The notes beneath the pieces were generated by a model that was not told the origin of the DNA, ran no database searches, and worked only from the letters and a program-made list of their open reading frames with translations. A stretch of 64,000 nucleotides of DNA from positions 248,001 to 312,000 of the forward strand of contig NZ_AYMP01000004.1 in NCBI RefSeq assembly GCF_000633515.1, given 5' to 3'. Source of the stretch: Morganella morganii H1r (GTDB lineage Bacteria > Pseudomonadota > Gammaproteobacteria > Enterobacterales > Enterobacteriaceae). A program made the position numbers and the translations under genes. Below, piece by piece: positions 32,138 to 40,627 of the stretch (positions are counted from its first letter, which is position 1; each line of letters starts with the position of its first letter).

Positions 32138-32464
32138 TTATTTTCTTATATTTGGTGATGAAAAAAAAGCAAGAATAAAAGAAAATAAAAGGCTACTCCA
32201 TATTATAATATCTTTATTTCCACCTGATGATATAAAAAATCGTCCAAGAATGAAATTTTCACCAAGTTTAAATACTGTTAGATACCCTCCCCCAATAGCC
32301 ATTATTACTAATATGTAAATAAAGTCTAGAAATGAATTATTTATTTTTATTAAAAAATTCATTAATTTCCTTGTAACAAAAAACACAACAAAAAAAATAA
32401 TATAATATAAAAATATTTGATACCAACCAAATGGTATTTTTGTTAATGTATTAAAATCTGTCAT
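32138..32464 (-). CDS. Small integral membrane protein, candidate immunity protein
   Basis: The 108-residue protein has three or four hydrophobic segments (about residues 15-31, 43-66 and 84-102). I do not recognise a named family. Its start overlaps the stop of the putative effector gene by 4 bases, giving the toxin-then-immunity layout common for T6SS effectors. If the effector acts in the inner membrane, a membrane-embedded immunity protein would fit. Function is inferred from position and topology only. Confidence 0.65.
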   Translation of the reverse strand: MTDFNTLTKIPFGWYQIFLYYIIFFVVFFVTRKLMNFLIKINNSFLDFIYILVIMAIGGGYLTVFKLGENFILGRFFISSGGNKDIIIWSSLLFSFILAFFSSPNIRK

Positions 32465-33255
32465 TTTTTACTCTTGTTATTATACAAATCATAGGTTGAG
32501 TATATCGTCACGGCATCTAAAAACCCCTCTGAATATAAAGCAGCCGGAGACATTAATCTCCATGTTGCAATAAAATCAGTGTCTATGTAGTTATAAAGTT
32601 TGAATGCTCCTGGTTTTAATGCTGGATTTACCATACCGCCTGCGGATAATGTCAGATCGACGAAATTATAAATCATATCTGCTTCATCGTTACCATACCC
32701 TAATTCTTTTGATACATATCTGTAACCATCCCTTAAATATCCGCTGGTGTTTTCCCTGAATAAAAGATAGTAACCATTTTCATACATATTATTCGTGCCC
32801 TGAGCGATCAGTCCCACACTTAATGAACTACACAGCAGACCAACACTGGCTGCGCAAGCGCCATAACCAGCGATAATCTGCATACCGCCACCAACAAATC
32901 CAACTTGTTTTAAAAAAAGAGTTGTGACACCATTTTTTTCATTCTTAACAGCTTCAACATAAGCATATTGTCGGACTTCCTGAAGCTGAATTGCTCTTTG
33001 CTGCTCTTTCAGTAACGCCCTCATATCTTCGATATTATCCAGTCCTGCTGATAAGCTCAGGCAGGCGTTTCTTACCTCCCATTCATTTCTTGAAATGAAC
33101 TGACTTATATCCCTTAAAAACTTCATTCTCACTTCGGAGTTATGTATATGCATAAACGCGATTGTTTCGGCTTCTTTCCGGAGTTCATTTGAAATGTTAT
33201 TCAGGGTACTTTGATATGCGTCACTGAATGAATAATCTAATTCGTACTGGCTCAT
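32461..33255 (-). CDS. Putative T6SS effector, DUF4225-like
   Basis: The 264-residue protein has a charged helical N-terminal region (1-110) and then a hydrophobic, glycine-rich segment (about 118-150, VGGGMQIIAGYGACAAS) leading into QGTNNMYENGYYLLFRENTSGYLRDGYRYV. From memory this second half resembles the DUF4225 family found with Hcp and other secreted toxins; no search was made. There is no signal peptide. It is next to hcp, convergent to it, and coupled to a membrane protein gene. Activity is unknown; the hydrophobic core suggests membrane action. Confidence 0.65.
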   Translation of the reverse strand: MSQYELDYSFSDAYQSTLNNISNELRKEAETIAFMHIHNSEVRMKFLRDISQFISRNEWEVRNACLSLSAGLDNIEDMRALLKEQQRAIQLQEVRQYAYVEAVKNEKNGVTTLFLKQVGFVGGGMQIIAGYGACAASVGLLCSSLSVGLIAQGTNNMYENGYYLLFRENTSGYLRDGYRYVSKELGYGNDEADMIYNFVDLTLSAGGMVNPALKPGAFKLYNYIDTDFIATWRLMSPAALYSEGFLDAVTIYSTYDLYNNKSKK

Positions 33256-33654
33256 TTGTTACCTGAGGAAGTAAGTAAAATTTACGCCATTATGCTTTTC
33301 CTAAGGATATTTGCCAATAATTACATCACCAAAACCTAAATTTTCCACAATATAACCACATAAAAAGCGTATTTTTCCGGAATTCCCATCCTCTTTTGAC
33401 TGATACAAGGGTTGTTATCCGCCGGAGGCATTCAGAACTGCCTGAGCTTTACCGTTATTTATCATTCTGCGGACATGATGATAAGTCCTGAATCCTTTTC
33501 CCCGGGATAAGCACAATTAAAAAGCAATAACCGGAGTGTTCCGTTTCTTTTCCTCTTCCATGATAAACGCAGATATTTCGCCGGACAGCGAAGCATTGAT
33601 TTTTCTGTCCGCTATTATCCCCGGCACAGCAGCCCGGATTATCAGGAGAGAAAA
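33256..33654. other. Gap between the effector-like gene and the 116-residue protein gene
   Basis: About 400 bases, AT-rich at the left end. It must contain promoters for the two divergent genes. I see no gene, repeat or RNA here. Confidence 0.6.
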
Positions 33655-34005
33655 ATGAACACACTGCAGCAGGTATTACATCAATCATTACAGGCGGTTC
33701 AGGCAGGGTATTCCTCCGGACTGAGACAAAGCGGACAATTACTCAATTTTGCACCGTCACAAATTTCACAGCTGCAGGATGACCTGCAGTGTCTGTACGG
33801 GCAGCCGCTGCCGCGTTTTCCGGATCCGCAGGTGATCAGCAGTAAACTGGCGGCAGCACAGCGCCTGCACCGGCAAATCCCCGCACAGAACGGGGTGTTA
33901 TGGCAGCATTTCCGGAAAGAAGCCGCAAAACTGAACCCGGCGGATGATGCCGCTCTGACCGATGTGCTGCTCCGCTGGCTGTTCACACATATCGCTGCCG
34001 TCTGA
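33655..34005 (+). CDS. Unknown 116-residue protein
   Basis: I do not recognise this protein. It is soluble, Gln- and Leu-rich and probably all-helical (MNTLQQVLHQSLQAVQAGY...), with no signal peptide or membrane segment. A good ribosome site (AGGAGAG) precedes the ATG. It lies between the Hcp island and a convergent methyltransferase gene and shares a terminator-like hairpin with the latter. Base composition has returned to the core level, so it is probably not part of the AT-rich island. Confidence 0.7.
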   Translation: MNTLQQVLHQSLQAVQAGYSSGLRQSGQLLNFAPSQISQLQDDLQCLYGQPLPRFPDPQVISSKLAAAQRLHRQIPAQNGVLWQHFRKEAAKLNPADDAALTDVLLRWLFTHIAAV

Positions 34006-34041
34006 ACAAAAACGCCTTTTCTGAACAGCAGAAAAGGCGTT
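34006..34041 (-). terminator. Terminator for the methyltransferase gene
   Basis: A perfect 13-bp stem (34011-34023 with 34029-34041), 5-base loop; on the minus strand a T-run follows. It lies about 30 bases past the methyltransferase stop and also just after the plus-strand gene. Confidence 0.85.
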
Positions 34042-34068
34042 ACGGATATTAACCGGGTCCGGTTCAGA

Positions 34069-34659
34069 TTATAACGGCAGACGTTCGCGGTTAACAAAAA
34101 CCATGCCGCTTTGTGCCATATAAATAGCACCGTCCTGTTCGGCCATTCTGCGTATCCGGTGGGTATCGATTGACAGAAATTCAAAATTGTATCTTTTCAG
34201 ATGTTCAATCCAATATTCCGGTGGCTGCAGATTCACATGGTGATATCCGCCCTGTCCCGGCAGTGCGTGGGTCATCACCAGAATCCGCCCGCAGGCAAAT
34301 GACTGCAGAAGATGATCCACAAACATTTCCTCAATATGTTCAACCACTTCCTGACAATGAACCAGATCCACGCGGCACTGTACGGAAGAGCGGGTCAAAT
34401 CAACCTTCAGAGAGGGATAAAGTGAGTTCTCAACATTGGATTCCAGCCCTTCCACCGCCAGTGTCTGTAAACCGGCGCGGTGAAAATAATTCGCCGCGTA
34501 GCCCATGCCGGCACCGACATCCAGCACAGAGTGCAGCGCAAAACGTTTAATCAGATAATCCCATACTGTCGGTGAATAGGTATGCGGGTCTCCCTCCAGG
34601 ATATTCCCGCCCAGGTGCTCATCCTCACCATAACCACGATTTACGATAAAACCGGACAT
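34069..34659 (-). CDS. Class I SAM-dependent methyltransferase
   Basis: The SAM-binding motif VLDVGAGMGYAANYF lies at about residues 45-59, followed by an acidic residue in LAVEGLE. The motif VDLVHCQEVVEHI is typical of Methyltransf_11/23 enzymes. The 196-residue protein has no extra domain. The substrate cannot be told from the sequence. It is monocistronic between an unknown gene and a MarR regulator. Confidence 0.82.
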   Translation of the reverse strand: MSGFIVNRGYGEDEHLGGNILEGDPHTYSPTVWDYLIKRFALHSVLDVGAGMGYAANYFHRAGLQTLAVEGLESNVENSLYPSLKVDLTRSSVQCRVDLVHCQEVVEHIEEMFVDHLLQSFACGRILVMTHALPGQGGYHHVNLQPPEYWIEHLKRYNFEFLSIDTHRIRRMAEQDGAIYMAQSGMVFVNRERLPL

Positions 34660-34790
34660 TTATTGCTTCCTTTTCAGTCAGTTTCCGGACAGCACACGAC
34701 AAACGAACTCCGCCCGGCAGTCAGATGCCTGTTATAACGGAACGGTTAAACAGTAACAAGCGGAGGATTCTGTTTCTTTACCATCCGGCG

Positions 34791-35228
34791 TTACTGTGTT
34801 TCATCAAACCAGGGCTGCTGAAATAACCGGATGACCAGCGCGAGATTTTCCTGCCCGACAGCAGCAGCAATTTCATCACACAATCCTGTTTTGATAGCTT
34901 CATAGGCGTCATAGCATTGCTGCCCGTACGGTGTCATTTTCACCCCTTTGAGCTTTTTGCTGCCCTGAACATCAAAGATGGTGATTAATCCTTTCTCTTC
35001 CATCTGGCGGATGAATTTATGAATCGCCTGACGGGAAATGGTGACTGTCGCGGAAATATCGGCTATGGATACCGGCTGGTCATACACCCTCGATAAAATG
35101 TACCACTCCGAATTACTCATATGAATGTCGCTGCGGGCATTCCAGAGTGCATCAATCCGTTCACGGAGCAGTGTGTGCCGCTCACTGATAAGGTCGATAA
35201 AATCCAGGTCATTCAATGCAATTTTCAC
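34791..35228 (-). CDS. MarR-family transcriptional regulator
   Basis: A 145-residue winged-helix regulator. The recognition region SIADISATVTISRQAIHKFIRQMEEKGLITI lies in the centre. It is divergent from an MFS drug exporter gene and the gap contains two palindromes, so it probably represses the exporter and itself until a ligand binds. I start at the GTG at 35228, preceded by a strong GGGGGGAG ribosome site; the ligand is unknown. Confidence 0.87.
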   Translation of the reverse strand: MKIALNDLDFIDLISERHTLLRERIDALWNARSDIHMSNSEWYILSRVYDQPVSIADISATVTISRQAIHKFIRQMEEKGLITIFDVQGSKKLKGVKMTPYGQQCYDAYEAIKTGLCDEIAAAVGQENLALVIRLFQQPWFDETQ

Positions 35229-35270
35229 GCGCTCCCCCCTTTCCTTTTTGTGCAGTATACCAAAAACAAT

Positions 35271-35289
35271 TGGTCAACTAAGTTGACCA
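35271..35289. promoter_or_regulatory. Perfect 19-bp palindrome, likely MarR operator
   Basis: TGGTCAACT-A-AGTTGACCA has perfect 9-bp arms and is located between the divergent MarR and MFS genes, 43 bases upstream of the regulator start. The size and symmetry suit a MarR dimer. Confidence 0.75.
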
Positions 35290-35319
35290 TTATCGCAAAG
35301 TGCGTTACTTTTCTTTTCG

Positions 35320-35332
35320 TCAACCTGGTTGA
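35320..35332. promoter_or_regulatory. Second palindrome, likely MarR operator
   Basis: TCAACC-T-GGTTGA, a 13-bp perfect palindrome sharing the GTCAAC/GTTGA core with the site at 35271, lies 20 bases before the MFS start, where binding would block transcription or initiation. Confidence 0.65.
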
Positions 35333-35352
35333 TGAAATAATAGGATAAGAAT

Positions 35353-36765
35353 GTGACAACAGAAGCAACAATACAGGTACGCTATCCGAAAATAATGCTG
35401 AGCGTACTGATGGCCGGGACATTTACCGGCCTGTTCGGGGAAACCGCATTAAATATGGCGCTCACCAATCTGATGAGCCAGTTCTCTCTCTCCGCCGGTC
35501 AGGCGCAATGGCTGGTGACCGGCTACCTGCTGACCCTGGCGGTGTTCGTGCCGGTGTCGGCGTTTCTGGTGCGCTGGTTTAATACCAGAGTGCTGATCCT
35601 CACTGCGCTGTGTGTCTCTCTCGCCGGTTGTCTGGTAGCCGCACTGGCCCCCGGTTTTGCCGTGCTGCTGCTCGGGCGGGTTATCCAGGCTGTCGGTACC
35701 GGGGTGATATTACCGGTAATGATGAGTGCTGCGCTGCTCATTTTCCCGGTCTATCAGCGCGGGATGGTGATGGGGATGATAGGTATTGCGATCACCCTGG
35801 CGCCTGCACTGGGGCCGACAATCTCCGGCTTTATTATCACCCTGTTGAGCTGGCATGCTATTTTCTGGCTCAGTGCGCTGGCCTATGCCGCCATCATTTT
35901 GTTTGCCGTGAAATCCATCGCGCCGATTGGTGACATCACGCGGCCGCGTATTGATATCATGTCTCTCCTGCTTTCCTCCGCCGGATTCAGCGGCATCATC
36001 TACGGGCTGGCTATCCTGGCGGAACACAGCCTGAGCGATCCCGCTGTCTGGGGCTCCCTGCTGGCGGGGGTTCTCTGCCTCGGCGTATTTGCCCGCCGTC
36101 AGACACACATGGCGATGCCGATGATCCACCCGGATGTTTTCCGTAATCCGCTGTTTATTATCGGCCTGATCATGATGATCCTGAGCATGATGAGTGTGCT
36201 CTCCGCCGCGATTATTCTGCCGGTGTTCCTGAAAGATGTGCTGATGCTGAGTGCGGCACTGGCCGGGGTTCTGCTGTTGCCGGGCAATATTATCAATGTG
36301 GTGTTCTCACCGCTGATCGGCTTTTTGTATAACCGGTTTGATTCACGCCCGTTTGTGGTCTGCGGCTCTCTGTTTATGCTGATGAGTGCTGCGTTGTTCC
36401 TGTATGCCATCGGTGAAAATGCGCCGGTGTGGCAGATTGTCGCCGCCTTTATGCTCCTGTGCCTGGGTGTCACCTGTGTGATCATGCCCGCGCAGACCAC
36501 TGCCATGAGTGCCCTGCCCGCCCGGTTATACGCTGATGGCTCTGCCGTCTGGAATACCTTTTATCAGGTAGCCGGTGCCGTTGGTACCGCTTCGGCCATC
36601 TCTCTGATGTCTTTTTACCGTGACACCGCGGCACAGCAGACAGCAACCGCCGCACTGGCATCGGGGATCCATGCCGTATTCCGGCTGAGCCTGCTGCTCG
36701 GCCTGTTATCACTGGTTTTCGCCTTCTTCATGAAAAAACCGCGCCCGCATGCTGATGCGGCGTAA
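35353..36765 (+). CDS. MFS multidrug efflux transporter, DHA2 (EmrB/QacA) family
   Basis: A 470-residue inner-membrane proton/drug antiporter with 12-14 predicted membrane helices. The family signatures WLVTGYLLTLAVFVPVSAFL and LGRVIQAVGTGVILPVMMS (motif C-like, LAPALGPTISGF after it) are visible. The start is a GTG at 35353. No EmrA-like partner gene is adjacent. Control by the divergent MarR regulator is inferred from the operators between them. Confidence 0.9.
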   Translation: MTTEATIQVRYPKIMLSVLMAGTFTGLFGETALNMALTNLMSQFSLSAGQAQWLVTGYLLTLAVFVPVSAFLVRWFNTRVLILTALCVSLAGCLVAALAPGFAVLLLGRVIQAVGTGVILPVMMSAALLIFPVYQRGMVMGMIGIAITLAPALGPTISGFIITLLSWHAIFWLSALAYAAIILFAVKSIAPIGDITRPRIDIMSLLLSSAGFSGIIYGLAILAEHSLSDPAVWGSLLAGVLCLGVFARRQTHMAMPMIHPDVFRNPLFIIGLIMMILSMMSVLSAAIILPVFLKDVLMLSAALAGVLLLPGNIINVVFSPLIGFLYNRFDSRPFVVCGSLFMLMSAALFLYAIGENAPVWQIVAAFMLLCLGVTCVIMPAQTTAMSALPARLYADGSAVWNTFYQVAGAVGTASAISLMSFYRDTAAQQTATAALASGIHAVFRLSLLLGLLSLVFAFFMKKPRPHADAA

Positions 36766-36785
36766 TCACCTGAATTCACTCTGAT

Positions 36786-36806
36786 GGCTGCTCCGGCAGC
36801 CTTTTT
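36786..36806 (+). terminator. Terminator after the MFS gene
   Basis: Stem GGCTGC/GCAGCC with a 4-base loop and five T's, 20 bases after the MFS stop. Confidence 0.85.
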
Positions 36807-36850
36807 CATTATTTATCACAGCCGTCATCCGCACACATGTCACTGATGAC

Positions 36851-36869
36851 GGTAATAATTATCATTCAA
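36851..36869 (+). promoter_or_regulatory. Candidate Fur box
   Basis: The 19 bases at 36851-36869 match the Fur consensus GATAATGATAATCATTATC at 13 positions and include ATTATCATT. They lie 14 bases before the siderophore receptor start, suggesting repression by iron-loaded Fur. Confidence 0.65.
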
Positions 36870-36882
36870 TGAGATAGGATGT

Positions 36883-39060
36883 ATGACTGCACTATACCGC
36901 ACGTCCCTGTTCCGGCTTTCGCTGGCGGCTTTACTGGTTGCCGGTGTCTGCCACGCCGCTGAAGATGAAATCGTGGTCACCGCCGCGCCGCCTGCGGTCA
37001 GCCCGCCGGACAGCAACGGCACATACCGCGCCACACACAGCGACAGCGCCACCAAAACCGCCACACCGCTGAACAAAGTTCCTTCTTCAGTTTCGGTGAT
37101 CAGTGAGGAGGAAATCACCGCCCGCAATCCCGCCACACTGAAACAGGCGCTGGGATATACCCCCGGCGTGGTGACCGGTACGTCCGGCAGTTCATCCGTT
37201 TTCGACAGTGTGATGATGCGCGGCTTCCATAATGTCAGCCAGAATATCTATCTGGACGGATTAAAAGTACAGGGGGATATGTATGCGGAGAGCCGGATGC
37301 TGCCGGACTTTATGCAGCGGATTGATGTGCTTAAAGGCCCGGCGTCGGTACTTTACGGACAATCCAATCCGGGCGGCGTGGTCACCATGACCTCCAAACG
37401 TCCGCAGATGGATCCGCTGCGGGAAATCCGCTTACAGGCCGGGAATCACCACCTGTGGCAGACCGGGTTTGATCTCAGTGACGCCCTGAATGATGAGGAA
37501 ACACAGGCTTACCGCCTGACCGGCACACTGCATGACCAGCATCAGCAACAACAGGGAGAACGGGAACGGTATTATGCCTTGCAGAGCTCTTATCTCTGGC
37601 AGCCGGATGATGCCACTTCTTTACTGCTTACCGCGCAGGCCATGAATGCCCCGCGCAACGGCTATTATGGCTGGCTGCCGCGTGAAGGAACAGTGGACAG
37701 CGGCGCTGCCGGGAAATTGCCGGCCGGTTTCAACGAAGGCGAGCCGGGCTATAACCGCTTTGAACGGCAGCAGCGGCTGATCGGCTGGCAGTTTGATCAT
37801 GCATTCAATGATAACTGGTCGCTGCATCAGGGATTACGTTATCAGCACATCAGCACTAACTGGCGCACCATTTACGGCAGCGGATTATGCAGCAGCAATC
37901 CGGCGGCCTGTTACGGCGTGCCGCAGCAGGATCTCTCATCCACCCTCTCCCGCAGTCATATCCGTAATGACGAACGGCTGTCCGGCCTGGTGACTGACAC
38001 CCATGTCATCCACAACATCAGCGGTCACGGCTGGCGTAATACCCTGATGACGGGCGTGGATTACTCACAACTGCGCAACCGGATGACCAATGAGATGGGC
38101 GTTGCCGCTCCGCTGGATCTGCGATCCCCGCAGTACGGCAATCTGACAACAATGCCCCTGGCAGACAGCGGCACTGTTAATAAGAATCATCAGACCGGAA
38201 TTTATGCCCAGGATCAGCTTTTCCTTAATGACTGGACATTCACCCTCGGCGGCCGCTATGACGAAAACACCAGCAAATCGCGCAGCCACGATAACCTCAG
38301 CGGCGCAGACAGCGCCCATCACCAGACAGACAGGGAGTTCACCTGGCGCGGCGGAGTAAACTATCAGCTGCCTTATGGTTTCGCCCCGTATTTCAGCTAC
38401 AGCGAATCCTTTGAGCCAAGCACTGCGGCTACTGTCAGCGGAAAACCGCTGTCACCGTCACGCGGAAAACAATATGAGGCCGGACTGAAATACTTACCGG
38501 ACAATTCTGCTCTGTCCGCCACACTCGCAGTGTATGAACTGACCAAAGATAATAACCTGCACCGTGATCCTCTGAATCCGTTTTTCAGTGTTCAGGGCGG
38601 GAAAATCCGTTCGCGGGGGATTGAGCTGGAAACCAAAGCCGCGCTGACCTACAACTGGAACCTGATTGCCGGGTATGCCTATACCGATACCCGTTTCCGT
38701 CAGCAGGAGGAGAATGCCAATCATCACCCCGCCATGGTTCCGGCGCACACTGCCTCGCTGTGGACAGATTACACTTTTGACAGTACCCCGCTCAGCGGCC
38801 TGACTGTCGGCGGAGGTGTGCGTTATAACGGTAAGACACAAGGGGATGACACCAACAGCTTCACCGTTCCCGCCTATACCGTGGCGGATATGATGCTGAG
38901 CTACCGGCTTGATAACCTCCCTGCTCTTGAGGATGCGGAAATCGCGCTGAATATCAATAATCTGTTCAATAAGCATTATGTCTCCGCCTGCTTTACGGAT
39001 GCGGCATGCAGCCGGGGCAATGACCGTCAGATAACCACCACACTGACACTTCACTGGTAA
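36883..39060 (+). CDS. TonB-dependent siderophore receptor
   Basis: An outer-membrane gated barrel for a ferric siderophore, 725 residues. A signal peptide ends near GVCHAAEDE, and directly after it is a TonB box (DEIVVTA). The plug domain (PSSVSVISEEEITARN..., RIDVLKGPASVLYGQSNPGGVV) is followed by a 22-strand barrel ending in an aromatic residue (LTLHW). The overall pattern is of the FhuA/FoxA/FpvA group, so a hydroxamate siderophore is plausible but unproven. It is monocistronic with no biosynthesis or ABC genes nearby, and has a Fur box upstream. Confidence 0.92.
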   Translation: MTALYRTSLFRLSLAALLVAGVCHAAEDEIVVTAAPPAVSPPDSNGTYRATHSDSATKTATPLNKVPSSVSVISEEEITARNPATLKQALGYTPGVVTGTSGSSSVFDSVMMRGFHNVSQNIYLDGLKVQGDMYAESRMLPDFMQRIDVLKGPASVLYGQSNPGGVVTMTSKRPQMDPLREIRLQAGNHHLWQTGFDLSDALNDEETQAYRLTGTLHDQHQQQQGERERYYALQSSYLWQPDDATSLLLTAQAMNAPRNGYYGWLPREGTVDSGAAGKLPAGFNEGEPGYNRFERQQRLIGWQFDHAFNDNWSLHQGLRYQHISTNWRTIYGSGLCSSNPAACYGVPQQDLSSTLSRSHIRNDERLSGLVTDTHVIHNISGHGWRNTLMTGVDYSQLRNRMTNEMGVAAPLDLRSPQYGNLTTMPLADSGTVNKNHQTGIYAQDQLFLNDWTFTLGGRYDENTSKSRSHDNLSGADSAHHQTDREFTWRGGVNYQLPYGFAPYFSYSESFEPSTAATVSGKPLSPSRGKQYEAGLKYLPDNSALSATLAVYELTKDNNLHRDPLNPFFSVQGGKIRSRGIELETKAALTYNWNLIAGYAYTDTRFRQQEENANHHPAMVPAHTASLWTDYTFDSTPLSGLTVGGGVRYNGKTQGDDTNSFTVPAYTVADMMLSYRLDNLPALEDAEIALNINNLFNKHYVSACFTDAACSRGNDRQITTTLTLHW

Positions 39061-39067
39061 AAGGGAT

Positions 39068-39101
39068 AAAAAAAAGGGATTCCGTATTGAACCGGAATCC
39101 C
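39068..39101 (-). terminator. Terminator of the amidohydrolase gene
   Basis: Stem GGGATTCCG/CGGAATCCC with an 8-base loop; reading on the minus strand it is followed by eight T's. It lies about 55 bases past the amidohydrolase stop. Confidence 0.88.
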
Positions 39102-39154
39102 CGAAAAGGCGGGATCACTAAGAGAGACCGCTGCCCGCCGCAGCGCACTGCAAA

Positions 39155-40627
39155 TCAGGACTGTTTCATGGCCTGAACAAAAAATTCATCACTGTACGCC
39201 TGTGCGAAATGGAAGGATGCCATCCGCTCCGCCAGGCGGAAAAAGGCTTCCACTTCCTGTGCATTGAGGATTTTCCGGTCACGGATGCGTGTTTCCAGCT
39301 CAGCCAGTGCGTTACGGGATAAGCGGGTGACCTCAGGCAGATCAAAACCGGTCAGCACGCCGTTTTGTTTGCGGATCACCCCATCGGCTAACACGGTATC
39401 GATATCACCGGCATGCGTCATCTGTACCACACTGCCTGCGGCGTGGACCGGTGCCACAAAACCGTCTCTGTGGCGGATAATAATGATGTCCACTTTTTTC
39501 CCGGCAACCAGCGAGCCGATCTCGTTTTCCAGTCCCAGCACCTGTGCCGCGCCGAGGGTTGCCCAGCGCAGGGCTTCACGGATGGTCGGGGTAATTTCAA
39601 ACGGCATGGTATCGCGCTGATGTACTTTTTCATTCGCCAGCGCACGTTCAATCTGCAGCGCCATATTCATCTGGGTGAACAGGTCATCCGTTGTCACACC
39701 GATGAAATCGGTTCCCAGTGCGAACGGAATACCGAGTTCCGCACACGGCTGATAAGGCAGGAAGCCCATCCCCATCTGTAACTCACTGGATGGTGTGCTC
39801 GCCACATGACCGCCGCTTTTGGCGATCAGCTTCCAGTCTTCGCCGGTCAGTCCGTTACTGTGAGCGTGGATATGTCCCGGCAGTAATAAGCCGTGATCGT
39901 CCAGTTCACGCAGGCCGCGCAGCAGAACTGAGGTTTTGGCTGCGCCTGTATGGGAAGCGTGTTTCAGACCGAGTTTATCCGCCAGACGGATTTGTTTTGC
40001 CGATTCGGCAAACGGTACCGTACCGGGATCGGAAATCAGCATACCGGGCGCCAGCCGATCCTGGCCGCGGAACAGCGTTTCGGAAATCTCGCGGGCACAG
40101 TCACGCCGTGCATCCATGGACGCAAAACCGGCGGGTTTAAAATCATAGACCTGCATACCGTAGCCGTAGATACCACGGATGCCGCTGGCTTTCATCGCCG
40201 CAATCGCATTTGCTGCATGTTCCGGTGAGTTAACGCAGTCATTCACTTCATAAACGGTAGTTGTACCGGCATTCAGGGCACTGATATTGCCGTTCAGAAC
40301 AGCGGCATACATATTGTCTGCCGTCATCATTGCGCCGGATGCATGGAAGGTATTGATAAGAAATGCCGGTAACGACTCTTCCGCCGAGACACCACGAAAC
40401 AGCGCCATCCAGTTGTGGCGGTGCGCGTCGATCATACCGGGGGTGACAATCGCCCCTTGTGCATCAATCACCTGCGCATCAGTGTGGTGATCAAATGCCT
40501 GTATATCAGTACTGATTGCACTGATCCGGTTGCCTTCGATCAGTATCGCGCCGTTGATAATATCGCCGGTGGCATCATCCATTGTGATGATTGTGCCGCC
40601 GCGAATGATTTTTTTATTGTTTTCCAT
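39155..40627 (-). CDS. Amidohydrolase-superfamily metal enzyme (ATZ/TRZ-like)
   Basis: A 490-residue metal-dependent hydrolase, probably a deaminase or related enzyme of the ATZ/TRZ/SsnA group. Metal ligands are visible in DAHRHN (strand 1), HASHTG and HIHAHSN in the middle, and the catalytic aspartate in GTDFIG; a composite beta domain is built from the two ends (GGTIITMDD..., GKKVDIIII). I start at the ATG at 40627, which has a GAGAGG ribosome site, rather than at 40651. It is a single-gene unit, and no transporter or pathway partner is adjacent. Substrate unknown. Confidence 0.82.
   Translation of the reverse strand: MENNKKIIRGGTIITMDDATGDIINGAILIEGNRISAISTDIQAFDHHTDAQVIDAQGAIVTPGMIDAHRHNWMALFRGVSAEESLPAFLINTFHASGAMMTADNMYAAVLNGNISALNAGTTTVYEVNDCVNSPEHAANAIAAMKASGIRGIYGYGMQVYDFKPAGFASMDARRDCAREISETLFRGQDRLAPGMLISDPGTVPFAESAKQIRLADKLGLKHASHTGAAKTSVLLRGLRELDDHGLLLPGHIHAHSNGLTGEDWKLIAKSGGHVASTPSSELQMGMGFLPYQPCAELGIPFALGTDFIGVTTDDLFTQMNMALQIERALANEKVHQRDTMPFEITPTIREALRWATLGAAQVLGLENEIGSLVAGKKVDIIIIRHRDGFVAPVHAAGSVVQMTHAGDIDTVLADGVIRKQNGVLTGFDLPEVTRLSRNALAELETRIRDRKILNAQEVEAFFRLAERMASFHFAQAYSDEFFVQAMKQS

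Noticed and set aside
33455-33688. 77-residue minus-strand frame
   Set aside because: It overlaps the start of the 116-residue gene and shows no family features.
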